A DNA stretch of 49,775 bases from Bigelowiella natans CCMP2755 (GCA_000320545.1 ADNK01001663.1:1-49775), one strand, 5' to 3'; positions 1 to 12,345 are shown, counted from the first letter of the stretch. The notes: generated from the letters alone by a model not told the origin. Numbers and translations: made by a program.

Positions 1-191
1 TACCCCCCCTCCATCCGTTGTCACTATCCCTTTTCTGTTTTGATTCTGCACGGAAGCTATAACCTTGCATACGTCACACCAGATCTTTCCACCTTCTTTT
101 GCCACGATTTTGACCAATGTATGATTCTTTTAGACACCATTTACAACATATATAAGTTAGGAGCGTCTATGCCCAGTCTCTTTCTATCAGC

Positions 192-242
<51 letters not shown>

Positions 243-510
243 TGTGTGTGTGTGTTTACGCCTCCCATCCCAATCAATTTCATCAACACCCAAAACTAGC
301 CCTTTGCACTTTCGTAACAAGTACAAGTAGGAGCATCACGGTTATTAGACAAATAATGGACGGCGGAACCGCGTTATTAATAATTAAAAAAACAACAACA
401 TGTATTTATCTTACCTTTGGGCACTTGTCGAGTATTCTTGGAGCTACTTTCGTTGGGGCCTTCTGTTAGAGGGTGAAATTAATCTATGTGGGATAATATA
501 GAAATATACG

Positions 511-548
<38 letters not shown>

Positions 549-864
549 CTTTTTGTAAGTTGGAGTTCTTCAAATTCAGCCTCGATTCCTTCATATTACC
601 TTGTCTTTCACGCTTCCTGCATTTCTGGGATTATTCTCTGAAAATTCATGCAGTGCGAGTACCCCCTGTGGCAAACTCTTCTTCTTTTTACGGCGTAGCA
701 GTTTTGCTTTTTCAAACTTGATTGGCTTTTGAACGCCTTCCACCATAAAGGTTCTTGCTTCTTGGTTGATTGATTTTATTGTTTTCTCTGATTTGTTGAA
801 ACCTTTCTCCGGAGCAAGCACATTCTCATAGACAACAACGTCTCCAACCTGAAACTAAATATAA

Positions 865-910
<46 letters not shown>

Positions 911-1591
911 CACGTTTCCATATACATGCATGCATGTATTTCCACACATACTGCGCTCTCTTTCAAATGGCACGCGCAAACCATCCTATCACTCGATATT
1001 GCACATTTCGCAGAGGATCTACGCACCGCTACTTGTTCCTCAACCGAAGATGGCTGTGGTGGCTGCTCTTGCTCTCGCTTCTTCTCATCTAGTTCTTGAG
1101 ACGGCTGCTGTGCGGCATTGATATCCTGATTTTGTTGTTGCGTTTTCGGTTGTTTCCCGCCCGTTTGCCGCAGCCGTGCTAAGTAGATGTGGTTTTTTTT
1201 CGGCACTTCAACTGCGGTCCACCCTGACAAAAAAGGCGTGGATGTGTGAGGGAAGTGGCGCGCGCGGTAGTTTTTCGCATTCATCGCGCAACTTAGGAGG
1301 GCACATAGACTGTTTCTGGGGTGTTCTACCTTTGCTATGGCGGACCCAGGTTTGCCCATTTGGCTTCAAGAAGAGGTCTTCGTCCTGTACGCACTGCCCG
1401 ACGTCAAGATAGCCCACGATTCTCGCGTTGAGTCTCGGGTACTCCCGCACATTCACGCCATCAGGCCACACCACCTACCGGAGCGATCGATCAAGTCGCA
1501 TCGTGCATCGAAGATGATAACGGTAGTTCATCACCCAAATCCAACCGTGCACGTCAGATGAGTATTTGAGGAAGCGTATGCAATGGTGTCA

Positions 1592-1632
<41 letters not shown>

Positions 1633-2228
1633 GTATGTGTGTGTATGTGTGTGCGTGTGTAAACACATGAATATCTATAATGGTTTGCGTGCGACTTCAC
1701 CCTCCAAACGGCGGGGGTATATTGGCCTGGCGTCGATGGTAGATCTTGCCCGTCATTTTCCGGGCCTGTGCCTTGTCGCACAGACGTGGCTGGTACAGTC
1801 GGAGCACTGCCAATCGAAGGCAGCACGGTTGATCTAAGACACATGTGTATTCGTCTCACCGTAATGTACGTGTATTCTGCGCACCCGCACTAATTCTATG
1901 TAGGAACCTAACCAGTGCAGGTGGGACTTCTAGATCGCAGCTATTACCCGATTTTCCGTTGCAAAATGCCGTGAATTTTCTGCTGCGGATTCGAGACGTT
2001 CAGGCCAATGATCTCATGGCCTAAGACGGATTACAGAATTCGTACACCGCTGGCCTCTTGCACAATTATAGGGGAGGGGGACTGGATTGGCCATACCTCC
2101 TGCGGCTTTGAACACGAACGTTTCACCTGTCGCTCCATTAGGAAAACTCACCTGTAGCGATGATCAAAGCATGCAGCATAAATAAAAAACACCAAATTCT
2201 TAAGATCTCTGTCGGTATGTGTACCGTG

Positions 2229-2291
<63 letters not shown>

Positions 2292-4072
2292 AATAATATA
2301 TACAATTGCGGTATAATTTAAATTATAGCTGCAGCATTATTTTAATACATGAGGTTCCCAGATTCTGCCCGAGTTCGTTACAAAACGTATCTTGGCGGCC
2401 AAGAAATCTCCAGGGTGGTGCACGCCAGAGATCTCAACAACATGCTCGCCTTCCTCGCGGCGCAAAACCAGGTCTTTGCGCTTCGATCCCTTACTGATAT
2501 CCCCATACGGCATTGACTCTTTCCACGAGGGGCTTGAGGCGGATGAAGAGGAAGCTGGGGGGGGCGAGGTGGCTGTATTCTCGATGGAATTGGGGTCCAG
2601 CAAGAACGTCAGCGAGTCTACGAAATGCCCTGAGAGTATGCGGAACGATTGTGTGACGATTATACACGTGCTTGTATGTGCATAAATGCGTATTTGCATG
2701 TGTTGAAATACCTGCAGTAGATTTGACCCTAATAACCATATTCTGTAGCGCCTTGGCTGAGGGCTTGCTCTGGTCGCCACTGCCCACTATCTCCACATCT
2801 CTCTTCTCCTCCTTCTCCTTCTCATCATTGTTCTGCTTCTCATCGTTCTTCTCCTCCTTCTCCTTCTCATCCTTCTTCTCCTCCTCCTTTTCCATCTTCT
2901 TCTCCTTTCCGGTTTCCTTGAGAAGTCCACGGCTCTCATCCTCCCCCCCTTTAGCCTTCATGCTGCTCTGCATGGACGAGAGGAGGCTTTTCATGAACGC
3001 CATTTCGCCCCGCTGAATAGGAAGGGAAAGCTCGTAATACTGCTCGCTCTTGTGCTTCTCGTTGCCGCAATGCTTGCATTTGACACCTAAGGATGGATGG
3101 TGCAAAACTCGTTGCTCAGGCCTACTGGGAACGTACGATAGCTCAAAGGGACAAAAAAAGAATACCGACAGAATAGAAGGCAGCCAAACACTACTGCATG
3201 CAGTATCTGACATATCCTCGCAATGTTCTTTTCACTTCCGTCTCTACAAACCGCAAGAGCACAGAACACAGCAGCAGCGTGCACAGGCAACCAGCAAACA
3301 ACGATGCGCGGCGCTTTTTAACTCACAAGAGTCAATGGTGTTTCCAAACATATCTATCATCCAGCCTCGTCCGCTCATTTGACGTGGATCCCCTCCTCCT
3401 CCTCCTCCTCCTCCTCCCCGCCCACCCCCCCCCGCATTTTTCTTGGGAGTATTTCGGCCGGCTGGCAGCTCGACGCCGCCCTTTTGGTCAGCAGCACCCT
3501 CGTCGCCCTTGTCTCTGCTGCCGGCCAGCCTGCGATCTTCGTCATCACGCAAAGGCCCGACCAAAAGCTTGGTTGAGTCTCGGATGAACTCCGGTAGCCT
3601 GCGGCTCTTTGTCACGCCACCTACACGGTAGGTGATCTCCAAAAACCTTGGGGGGGCGGCGGAGACGTTGTCGCTGCTGCTGGGCTTTTCAGCCTTGCCG
3701 TCGGCATTGTCTTGCACGCTTTTTACTGGGGCAGCGGCATTGCCGCCTTTCTCCGTGGTCGCCACAGGGTGCGCCTTCTTGTCGCCGAAAATCGCCGCCA
3801 AATTCGTCCCCTTTTCGAACGTGAGGTAGCCTTGAATGACGCTTCTCTTGAGAATCTCTGTCACATCGTCCTGCTGCGAGAGGCCGCTGGGGTCGCTGGC
3901 GGTGCTGCCGAGGACGGCGTGGAGAATGCCTTCCGCTTGCTCCGTAGCCGACATGAGGGGAGCTGGGGAGTAAGAGTTGCGGCTTGTTAGTTGGCGTATT
4001 CGTGCGTCGGGCATGATATATGCATTGCGGTTGAAAGGAGGAGGAGGAGGAGGAGGATTGATGATGATGATA

Positions 4073-4111
<39 letters not shown>

Positions 4112-4939
4112 CGAGGTAGACAGTAAAAACGTACGTATTCGCTGCACCTAGAGTAAGTCGATGGGAACGATGCTATAAGCAAGGAAATCCCAGTGCTAGC
4201 TAGGAGGCTGACCTTCTTCAACGCCAATTACGAGCTGCTCCGCCGAGACCTTTAGCCCCACGATCTGGGAATTGTTTGGGGCACAAAAGCGGAAGATCTT
4301 TGCATCGGCCTCCTCTGCCGTTACGGGGTTCTGCGTTGTGATGTGCCGGCCATTGTTAAGGACGAAGGTGAGCTGCGAGGCTATGTTCTCAACGCTCTGC
4401 GTGCCGTAGACTTCTTGGATATACTCGCCCAGATGGATCGCTTCCGAGTGAGAGCTCTCTCCGGCAATGGACCCGTAGATCTTCTTCTTCCCCGACCTTG
4501 GCAAAAATAGAAGGAGAAGGAAGAAGTTGCCGTTTCAAGCAGATTCGAGCATGAGAACAAGAGAGGGGGGCGAGGGGGGGAGAAGGGGAGGAGAGCAGGG
4601 GGTCACTGTGTATATTAAATTCATCATAGAAATACGTCATCAACAGCGTTTATTGCCACACCAGGCTATTACATTCTCCTCCTCATCATCATCATCATCA
4701 TCATCACGATATGATCACCTGAACTCCAGTCGAAGCCCCTTAACTGTGCGCACCGCCTCCCACATCTCCACCACGCAGATCGGCGAATTAAACATGCTTG
4801 GCTCTTGTTGCGAGGATGCTGCTGTTGATGACGCATCCGCTGCGTCCCCGACACTCTCCCTGAAATCCTTTTTGCGTTCCGTCCTGTTGTCGTTCCGAGC
4901 GGCATTTGAAGTCAAAGTCAATGATACAAAACTTCACAT

Positions 4940-4981
<42 letters not shown>

Positions 4982-6474
4982 ACAGCACCTCCATTCATTT
5001 AGTTCCTATTATATTTCTGCCGCTGCTGCCGCTCATTCGTCTCCCATTCTTTTCTCCGAATACAGCACAAATGCAATCGCAGCAAGGAAACACGTACACG
5101 GGTGACGGGGTGAAGGACTGCTGGCGTTTGAGCGCTAGGTTACGCCTGCTGCTTTCCGACATCGCCTCGCCACTAAGGCCATCGAAGAGCGCCTTCATGA
5201 ACTCCAACGAATCTTGCTGTTTCTTCCCTCGGAAGGACGAGTAGTATCCTACCACCTACGGCGTTGAAAGGGGGGGGGGGGGGGGTAGGGGGGGGGGGTG
5301 AGATTGAGACACTCCTTTCTTCTTGTACGCTTATTCGGTGTACATCCTGGAATCTCTACGTGTGCTCTCTTCTGCTTTTGCTGTTACTCTCACCGTTTCA
5401 TGGAGGACGTTTGGGCTGAAGGCCTTGTTATCCGTCGATGTCCAAATCCCAAGCAAAGTGTCTCGGAAGGCGCGCGTGATCGTCGCGGTCTTCGGCGGCA
5501 GGGAGGTGCGATAGAGCTTCTGGAGGGGCGGCATGTGCGCGAGGCACTGCAGCACGCTGTTCATGTAGCATGTATTCCCGAGGTTTCTTAGCCCAACGGT
5601 CGCGAATTTCATAGCGCGCAAGCTTTTCATTTCCGCCTCGGCAATAGAGTCGTCCTCTTCGTCGGTGGTGGTGCTGTGGACAGGGCAATGCAAGAGAGGG
5701 TTTTGGAGGGAGAGGGGAAGAGAGGGAGAGGAAGGGGGTGGGTGGAATTGCAAGGTGTAATATATGCAGTGCTAATCTGATAAAAATATATAGGATTTAC
5801 TCGCAATATTATACGCTCGCCCAACCGTGTGTGTGGGTGTGTGTGTGTGTGTACGGAAGCAAGATAAAGGAGGGGGGATTGGGGGGAAGGCGTAGGAAAT
5901 TTACACATATGCTGACATGTCATCCAACTGCTCAGCGTGTTTTCGTTGTTTCTATTACTACACACTCGTACGTATCGATTCTTGGTTGGCTGCCCTTGGA
6001 CGACGCTTGTGGATTAGGTTGTTTTCGCTTTTGCTCTCCTGGTGCTGCTGCTGCCGCCGCCGCCGCCTTTGCGGTCGCTTCGCCGTTTTTCTTCTTTGTC
6101 GTGGGCTGTTGCCCGAGTAAGTAGTCCACGGCCTTCAAATAGCGTGTTTTAAAAAGCGCACGTTTATTAGCCATGTGTGCGTGTGTGATCTCAGTCGAGA
6201 GGAGATAATGAGAATAGTAATAATAATAATACGGATTGTTCCTAAAATATGAGCTATATGTTTGTTGAAATCGGCATTGCGTTTTGGTTTTGGCATTTTT
6301 ATCTGCTGCAGAAGCAACCTCCTTCTGAGTAGCAAGCGGCCGGCAACAACAAATGCGGCGGTTTTAAAATTTGGGGAGGGCAGCTTTACCTTTGCCATAT
6401 CCCATCGGTTCGATACGAGGGCTTTTTTGGCCTTTTCTTCATCAAATCCAAGCTCCTATGAATATCAGTGCGTA

Positions 6475-6508
<34 letters not shown>

Positions 6509-8611
6509 GATATTAAGATTTATGTGATACTCAGTGAACAAGACTTAGGTACTTGAGCTTAGAGAATTTAGCATCGAAATACGTTTTGCGCTAAAACTAC
6601 AACACACACACACACGCGCGCGCGCACACACACACAAAACATCAAGTTCGAATCTCCATCTCCTTCCCGACTACTACCGTGAGTCTCGTGATTTGGCTTT
6701 GACGATTTCTAGTATTTCTGGTAAGCGAGAGGATAGAGGAAATGTAGCAGAGAACACGAGGCGGAAGTGTGAAACAGCAGGACCGCGATGAGGATGTGAA
6801 AGTACAAAGGCAAAAAATGCGACATCAAAGAAATGTTTATACAGATACCTCGCCTGATCAGCTGGAGGTTTCACCTGCAATACAACGTGGCCGCCATTAA
6901 CAGCATCATTTTTCGCATACAAACAGAATAATCGCATTAATCATATATCGACGCTACCTTGATTTGGACCCACATGTTCTCACCGAATGGTTTCCCGTTG
7001 CCTGGAGAGCGGCGAAGATCATCATGAGCTCGGTATCACTCGCACATCACAAACGTAGTTGGGGGCGTGTAAAGACTGAGTGGCTAGTTTTGCTAAGCGG
7101 TACGATCAGTTTTGGGGTTTATTATCTCGCAAAACCGAAAGCATTCCTTTATGATCATCGCCTTTAGAACCAACTTCGGGGAGCTCCAAGTTAGCACTCT
7201 CTTGCCCCCCCACACCCCTCCCCGCCCCCTGAAAATGATAACTTCCTTACTTTGTGCTAGTTTGTACACGGCTTTATACTCGCCCTGTTTTGCAGGGGAT
7301 CGCACCGAGATGACTGATTTGTAAATTCCGTCAAAATGACAAGGAGAATGCAAAAGAAAGGGGAGGGGAGGGGAGGGGGGGCAAATGGCTTGTTACACAC
7401 TTCCTAGTGACGTACATTGATCAAGATAACCAACAAAATAATTTGAGTGCGAATTCGAAGTTAAAAACGAATCAACGCTACCAACAAGAGCAGTTTCATT
7501 TGGCGCGACGCCTGTACGATATTAGTGGGAAATACATTAGTCAGTCGTTGGCGTTGACCACCACGCATGCCATCTAGGCAACACCTTTCAGATCCTGAGG
7601 CACAATTTCCGGCGCTCCAGGCCAATTTGACTACGCATTGCGTAACATTCAGGGAGAAAAATGAATAAAGAATAGCGTGCGTGCGAAACAAATGCCAAGG
7701 GTAGATCGTGTTTTAAGAGAGTGGAAGATGTGCTTTAACACAGTGAAGTCGTAGAGATCCAACCGCAATTCGTCATTACCTCCTTCTTACTGATGATGGC
7801 GACTAAGTTGGCGGGCCACCTCTGCATATTCACATAAAAGGGGCAAAGGGAGTGTGGAAGGGGAGGGGGGGGGCGAAATGAGACGGTTGGTCGAGTGAAG
7901 GCACGATAGATAGTTTCTACATCCAACTCGTAGTGATGGGAATTCGAAGAATGAGGCGGACTCAAACACTCTGCTGTATGCATATGTTGCTTACTTACAT
8001 CCTTGCCCGCATTTCGCATCTCCCACAATTTCTCGACCTGAGCGTGTATCATCAATCTTACAATATGCCCTACATCAACGTACGGCTACATCTCGGGGAA
8101 TCATCTTTCCCCACAATTCGAACAGCTGGATGGAGCCTGCGTGCCTCTAGGCGTGTGACTGTTTCCGAAGATCAGGCGAAGCGTGTTGCGATTGTTACCT
8201 GATCCCCTGGAGCGAAGACCTGGCCATCTGGAACTGTGACGTCGGAGACGAAAACGCTGTTGGGTTTTGCGTTGGACGGCGGGGCATCCTTCACATCGTC
8301 CACGTCCTAGCAGCGTTAGCGTACAACTATGAAACATTCGCAGCAAAAGAATGGACGAAAGAACAGAGCTGTATTTACCATGGTGGGAGAGCTGCTTGAG
8401 GAGATACTTCTTTCAAACCGAGGGAGGGGCCTTTCTATTCCGTTCCGCTCGGCTGAGAAGACTCTAGATGTTTATTATTCGAATAAAGATTTTAGAAGTT
8501 CTTGCGATAAAAATAAGTCTACCGACACGCCCCCGCTGAAATTTCAACATAGAGGCAGCATCTTTCCCGCGGCGCAGGCAGAGGAATCCTTGGTCAAAGC
8601 TCGGGTATTTT
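1..8611 (-). CDS. NBR1-type FW + UBA + USP deubiquitinase-like fusion with jacalin-like and SH3b-like domains, partial
   Basis: Multi-exon minus-strand gene leaving the window at its 3' end; the true start is not found. Phase-consistent exons run 8611-8523, 8434-8379, 8306-8199, 8037-7999, 7821-7780, 7630-7585, 7511-7482, 7313-7251, 7001-6958, 6874-6849, 6717-6678, 6455-6390, 6132-5972, 5673-5394 and from 5255. Exons 8306 to 6958 encode an NBR1 FW (Ig-like) domain (FVSDVTVPDG, LWEMRNAG, PAKQGEYKAVYKL, GKPFGENMWVQI). Exons 6717-5972 encode a UBA (ELGFDEEKAKKAL, then AVDYLLG). Exon 5673-5394 holds the USP Cys box (GNTCYMNS, Cys codon 5568-5570); exon 5255 holds QQDSLEF; 3086-2712 holds the finger (VKCKHCGN, YYELSLPI). 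Jacalin-like segments lie at about 4914-4213 and 2629-1948, an SH3b-like one at 1474 to about 1170. Later exons are 848-600, 462-415 and perhaps 45-1. No LKRF or GHY His box is visible; it may lie beyond the left edge. Inferred role: ubiquitin removal with cargo or ubiquitin binding. Confidence 0.75.
195..255. repeat. Compound microsatellite (CT)n then (GT)n
   Basis: A long pure CT run passes directly into a GT run. It lies between the last well-supported exon of the minus-strand USP gene (462-415) and a possible further exon at 45-1, so it is probably intronic. Read on the minus strand it is AC followed by AG repeats. Confidence 0.9.
513..545. repeat. (AT)n microsatellite in intron
   Basis: Pure AT dinucleotide run between exons 848-600 and 462-415 of the USP gene. 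Similar AT runs occur at about 867-902 and 1598-1627. They create spurious Ile-Tyr open frames that are not coding. Confidence 0.9.
2229..2286. repeat. Compound microsatellite (AC)n(AT)n in intron
   Basis: About 12 AC units followed by about 16 AT units, inside the intron that separates the exons 2629-2349 and 2151-2097 of the USP gene, between two halves of its second jacalin-like domain. Confidence 0.9.
4042..4112. repeat. (GAG)n and (GAT)n trinucleotide runs in intron
   Basis: A short GGA run followed by a long GAT run lies in the intron between exons 4496-4213 and 3962-3327. The reverse-strand frames read as poly-His or poly-Ile and are not coding. Confidence 0.8.
4938..4980. repeat. (CA)n microsatellite in intron
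   Basis: About 19 CA units just upstream, on the gene's strand, of the exon ending at 4719. Read on the minus strand this is a (TG)n tract ending at the probable acceptor GTGAAG near 4919, so the repeat may take the place of a normal polypyrimidine tract. Confidence 0.85.
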
Positions 8612-9924
8612 CTGAGCGAAATCATCTTTTAAATCTTGATATGGAGCTGTCGCAGGAAAAGAACCCTGTGTGTTTTGTGAAGTTTAGTTTCTCTAGATTC
8701 TACTACTGCTGTTATCTTGTTGCAGGATGGAAATGGGAACGACACCTCGTCACAGGCTAGCAGGCAACCTTCCTCTGTTCCTGTGCCGGGTGGGGCGCAT
8801 TCGCGCCGCAGCTGCCCACCTTGGAACACATGCTGCTCTCTTGCGAGGTTACATCCTCCTCGTGTAGTCCAGAGTCTTCTCTTTTGTCTCTCAAAATCAT
8901 CTTTCTGAGAGAAATCGGGTCTTGCAGGTCCAGCCATGTGGCTCACCTTGAAGTCGTCACACACACCTCCAAGGGACAAGGTTTCGGTCAATTTGGGGGC
9001 CAAAACTGGAAACATGGCGCGGTCAAGATTGGCATGGCCTTCCACCTCTTTGTCAAAATTTCAAGCTCTCACCACTTACTGTCTAGCTGTCTGGCTGTGT
9101 TGAGTGTTCACAATCAATGAATTCGACATTGTGAACTTGAGCAGCACGCGCAGGCTAGCAGGCAAGCAGTGCTGGAGTGTGCTGACAAGTTCAGAAGTCC
9201 TCGCAACACTTTTGCTGGCAGGTGCTGCTGCATGCAAACTTGTCTCTCGCTAGCACATGCTAGCATGCTAGCATGGCTAGCATGTGCAGATCAGCACGTC
9301 CATGTGCGTCCATGCATGTGTCAGCTGGTCACATGGTTGCGCCAAGCACTGCCCTTCACCTGTGGCCATGAGCTGTAGCACGTTTCAACGTCTTGCAAGG
9401 TTGCGAGACGTTGTCAAACTAACGACTCTTGCAAGATGCTTCAGAATCGTTCTGTGCCATGAGGCCACACAATTAGACCAAGATGATTCATGGCATGGAC
9501 ATCAAAAACGTTACCACATTGAACATGATCAATCCAATGTACATCATCATCTGCAGTGATGAGGGCTATTTTCATCCATCACCATTTCCGACGCAATGAA
9601 GAACTCGTTAAGTAAATGTTAACAATTCTAACTAGTTCATCACTACTGGAACTACTACCTAGATTCAGTGTGTGCTAAAATTTCTTGTGCTTGATCTCTG
9701 GGAATAGCATCTGCGCTACAAGGTTTTTAAATCTTCTTCTTTAATTTCAATCAATTAACATATCTAAGTCCCTAATTTCCTTCTTTACTCGACCAAAGGA
9801 TCCCTAACGAATACATTATGACTAAGGACTTCACATTGATATTTTTTGTGTACCATCTACAAAGTATACTCAACGTCAGAAAGTAAGTTAGCACGTGCAT
9901 AGCATATTGTGTGTTTAAATTAAC
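8612..9924. other. Spacer, 5' part of the USP gene unresolved; CTAG/CATG-rich from about 9130
   Basis: No frame here carries a recognisable domain. Minus-strand frames at 8629-9045 could hold further 5' exons of the USP gene, but I found no splice chain linking them. From about 9130 to 9380 the sequence is rich in overlapping GCTAGC, GCATGC and TGCATG palindromes, like the islands at 12111-13283 and 36772-38400. The 3' end of the gene at 9925-10780 may extend into 9600-9924. Confidence 0.5.
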
Positions 9925-10780
9925 CTGGGAATCTTCCGTTTGCATTAAAGTTCCAACACTTTCGGGACTGTGTTCTGCAGTTCTGGGTGTGGATTTACGA
10001 TTTCGAGCAGCCTGAATAGAGTTTTTATGTCTACCACTGACGTGATAATATTGCGATCTATTCATTTTGCTGTTCCCTTCCTCATCGAACAATTCCCATT
10101 TCTCCCTTTTTACGGCTTTGGAAAGACTATGTCCCAGGCCAGGCGACACTCTAGGCTTCTTAGAAACTTGCGACGATTGATATATAACGGAATGATGCTC
10201 AGTAGTGTCATCATAAAGAACACACTGATACTTCTTATTCCTCACAGGCTTCATATGTTTATCTAAAAGCTCCAACTTTTTAATTTCAAAGTTGCTTTTC
10301 AGCATGATCGACCCGCTAAGGAAGATTGTGGGCTGCTCTCGTGGGTATTTTCTCCTCACGGCTGTTCCCTTTCCAAGCTTACTTCGAGAAAATCTGACCG
10401 TCATTTTCTCATCAGTGACTGCATCTAGCTCTATCGTCTCGTCAAAGTAGTCTTTGGTAGCGTACTTGCTCTTTATGGGCTCGGACACCCGAACGACGTC
10501 TTTGACGCGATGTTCCCCATTTATCCAAAGGTATGTTTTGTTGCTTTTAACTTCTTTATATTTGTTCGGATCCAGTCCACTGATGAGAATGTTGTGCTCT
10601 CCCTTCATCTGACATAACGTTGGTAAATGTCAATGTGGGGTATAAGTATCACATATCATGTAACATCACCTCGTTATATTGACTTTCTTGCTTTTGATGA
10701 TCTAGGTATTGGTCTTGGTAAGAGCGATTGCGTTTCTTCGACAATTTAGAGGAGGAAGTCATGGGCACATAGTCCTCATC
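9925..10780 (-). CDS. Unrecognised basic, Ser/Lys/Arg-rich protein, partial gene model
   Basis: Two exons join in phase 0: 10780-10670 (37 codons) and 10608-9925 (228 codons). Each is bounded by AG and GT, the first ending GAG|GTGATG and the second CCCAG|GTTAAT. A Met at codon 7 of the first exon (about 10762) could be the start, and an exon upstream is also possible. The product is hydrophilic and basic, with Ser/Lys/Arg stretches such as SSSKLSKKRNRS and a central segment, MTVRFSRSKLGKG, followed by predicted strands. I see no signal peptide, membrane segment or known catalytic motif. The final exon was not found; a short tail at 9880-9850 ending in TAG is possible. Codon use is AT-richer than in the HECT gene. 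A nuclear protein would fit the charge pattern, but I do not recognise a family. Confidence 0.5.
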
Positions 10781-11046
10781 CTGAAATCGTTTGGGTACAG
10801 CCACGATATGGAAAGCAATAAATTGGAGATGATAATACTAGTTCGTTTAACTCAACAATGACTTTACATCAGTTATATCTACGTTGTAATGTTTGAAAAC
10901 GTTATTCTCAAAGCAACACGATACCCCACAATTACTGCAATTACTGACGCTGCGCACGCACTTATGCTATCATGGTATTTATAAGATACCGAAATCTTCA
11001 TGGACTGTGCAACTTGTGCGAACTCAACAGGCACTTTCTCTTGTAG

Positions 11047-12110
11047 TTTCTGGAGAAACTCGACGATCCATTTGTCCTTACTATAACTGCACAATTTGAG
11101 GGGATTACATTTCTGGAGTTCGGCATTTACTTGTCGATGCCTGAGAATCACGCTTTGACATACGGACTTAGGTTAATCGAAGCTGTGAAATTTATTAGGA
11201 AGGTGTTTGAGGTGATACCGAGCGAGTATAGAGATGAATTTGCAGACATCGAAAAGCTTCCTACTAAAGACGTCTCTCAAAATAAAAAAAAGATTCAAGT
11301 CTCCCTGAAGTTGGCCAAGGTGTCTATATCTTACGATTTGTTATTCAATTACGAGAATGTGTTTCAATCGCTGATGTAAGAAATTGTAGGCCGACTATTT
11401 ACAGTGTGCATCAGAGGTATTCACAAAGGTACTGAAAGTGTGGAAAGAAACAGAGCAGAGAGAACTTCCTACAGGAGTGAAGAAGGGTGACCCTCCAACG
11501 GTCCTCCCTGGATGTATTAAAATAACCCAATTCTTTGAGATGGAAGCAGGGGCTGATCCTTCGGAGATGTTGAAGTGGATGTTGGATGAGAAGCGGCACC
11601 TCATGAGTACGTTCACATTCAATGGAGAAATTGTGAGCGAACCGGATATCGGGTATTGCTCTCCCGATGAAGCCCGTATATTAAGTATACCGAACAAGGT
11701 AGAACAAGGAGATTACACAGGACACTTTTTTTTTGAGGGAATCATAATCTTTTAATTCTTTCTTGATCGTACTATTATCGTCCCATCCATTTTGGATTTG
11801 TAGGTGTGGTTCGTGTTTCGTGCCCCTACCGAGCAGCTGATTCAAGATGTCGAATCTTTCCTCCAGAAGCATAAATATCTTGAGAAGGAGCCTTATCGCC
11901 ACGTTGACTTTCCCAATGTGGAGCTGCAACAGGTGTGTGTGTGTGCGCTAATTAATACAGATTATCGGTTTTACCTACTTCTACTGCTCACAGTATGATT
12001 GGGAGGGAGAGAGGCGAATAACTCCATTAATGGCTGTCATTTCAGATTTGTCTCGAAATGACTTCATGCACAATTTTTCATTCATTCACTTGTTCAACCC
12101 CCCAATCTAG
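11047..12110 (+). CDS. Unrecognised protein, four-exon 3' portion of a gene
   Basis: Four exons join cleanly, all in phase 0: 11047-11358, 11405-11698, 11804-11932 and 11994-12110 (stop TAG at 12108-12110), giving 283 residues. The first acceptor follows a good pyrimidine tract (CACTTTCTCTTGTAG). A donor at 11376 (CTGAT|GTAAG) is stronger than the one used at 11359 but would break the frame. The product mixes strands (PFVLTITAQFEGITFLEF) with amphipathic helices (LRLIEAVKFIRKVFEVI; APTEQLIQDVESFLQKHKYL) and ends in a short hydrophobic tail. No known motif is visible. The 5' end is unresolved; it points away from the minus-strand gene at 9925-10780, so the two may share a bidirectional promoter. 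The stop lies just before the repetitive island that starts about 12110. Confidence 0.55.
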
Positions 12111-12345
12111 CAATGCTCGTTGGTGTCGCACGGGCTAGCGGGGGGGGGGAGGTTTGGACTTGCTGGCTAGCTGGTGCTGGCTTGCGTCGCCGCTTCAATC
12201 GTCTCGACATCGCTGGTCAGCGCTTGTGCAGCTGTCACAGAGGGGCTGGCTAGCTGGTCTAGCTGGCATTGTTGTTCAGCTGGGGCTCGCTCAGCTAGCA
12301 GCTAGCTCGATCAGTCTGACAGTGTCGTCAAAGAGTGGCATGTGC

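Noticed and set aside
194-255. CRISPR-like regular repeat
   Set aside because: Pure dinucleotide repeats without unique spacers; the sequence is eukaryotic with introns.
826-1359. 177-codon minus-strand frame ending in Ile-Tyr repeats
   Set aside because: Only 1223 to about 1040 is exon sequence of the USP gene; the rest is an intron with an (AT)n microsatellite.
3689-4147. His-rich minus-strand frame with a poly-His run
   Set aside because: The poly-His part is the (GAT)n repeat in an intron. The remainder is the wrong frame of exon 3962-3327.
8329-8760. 143-codon plus-strand frame
   Set aside because: It runs opposite phase-consistent 5' exons of the USP gene (8611-8523 and 8434-8379) and shows no motif.
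10879-11151. 90-codon minus-strand frame overlapping the first exon of the plus-strand orphan
   Set aside because: The plus strand has the better acceptor and phase-consistent continuation. The minus frame has no matching donor to the exon at 10780.
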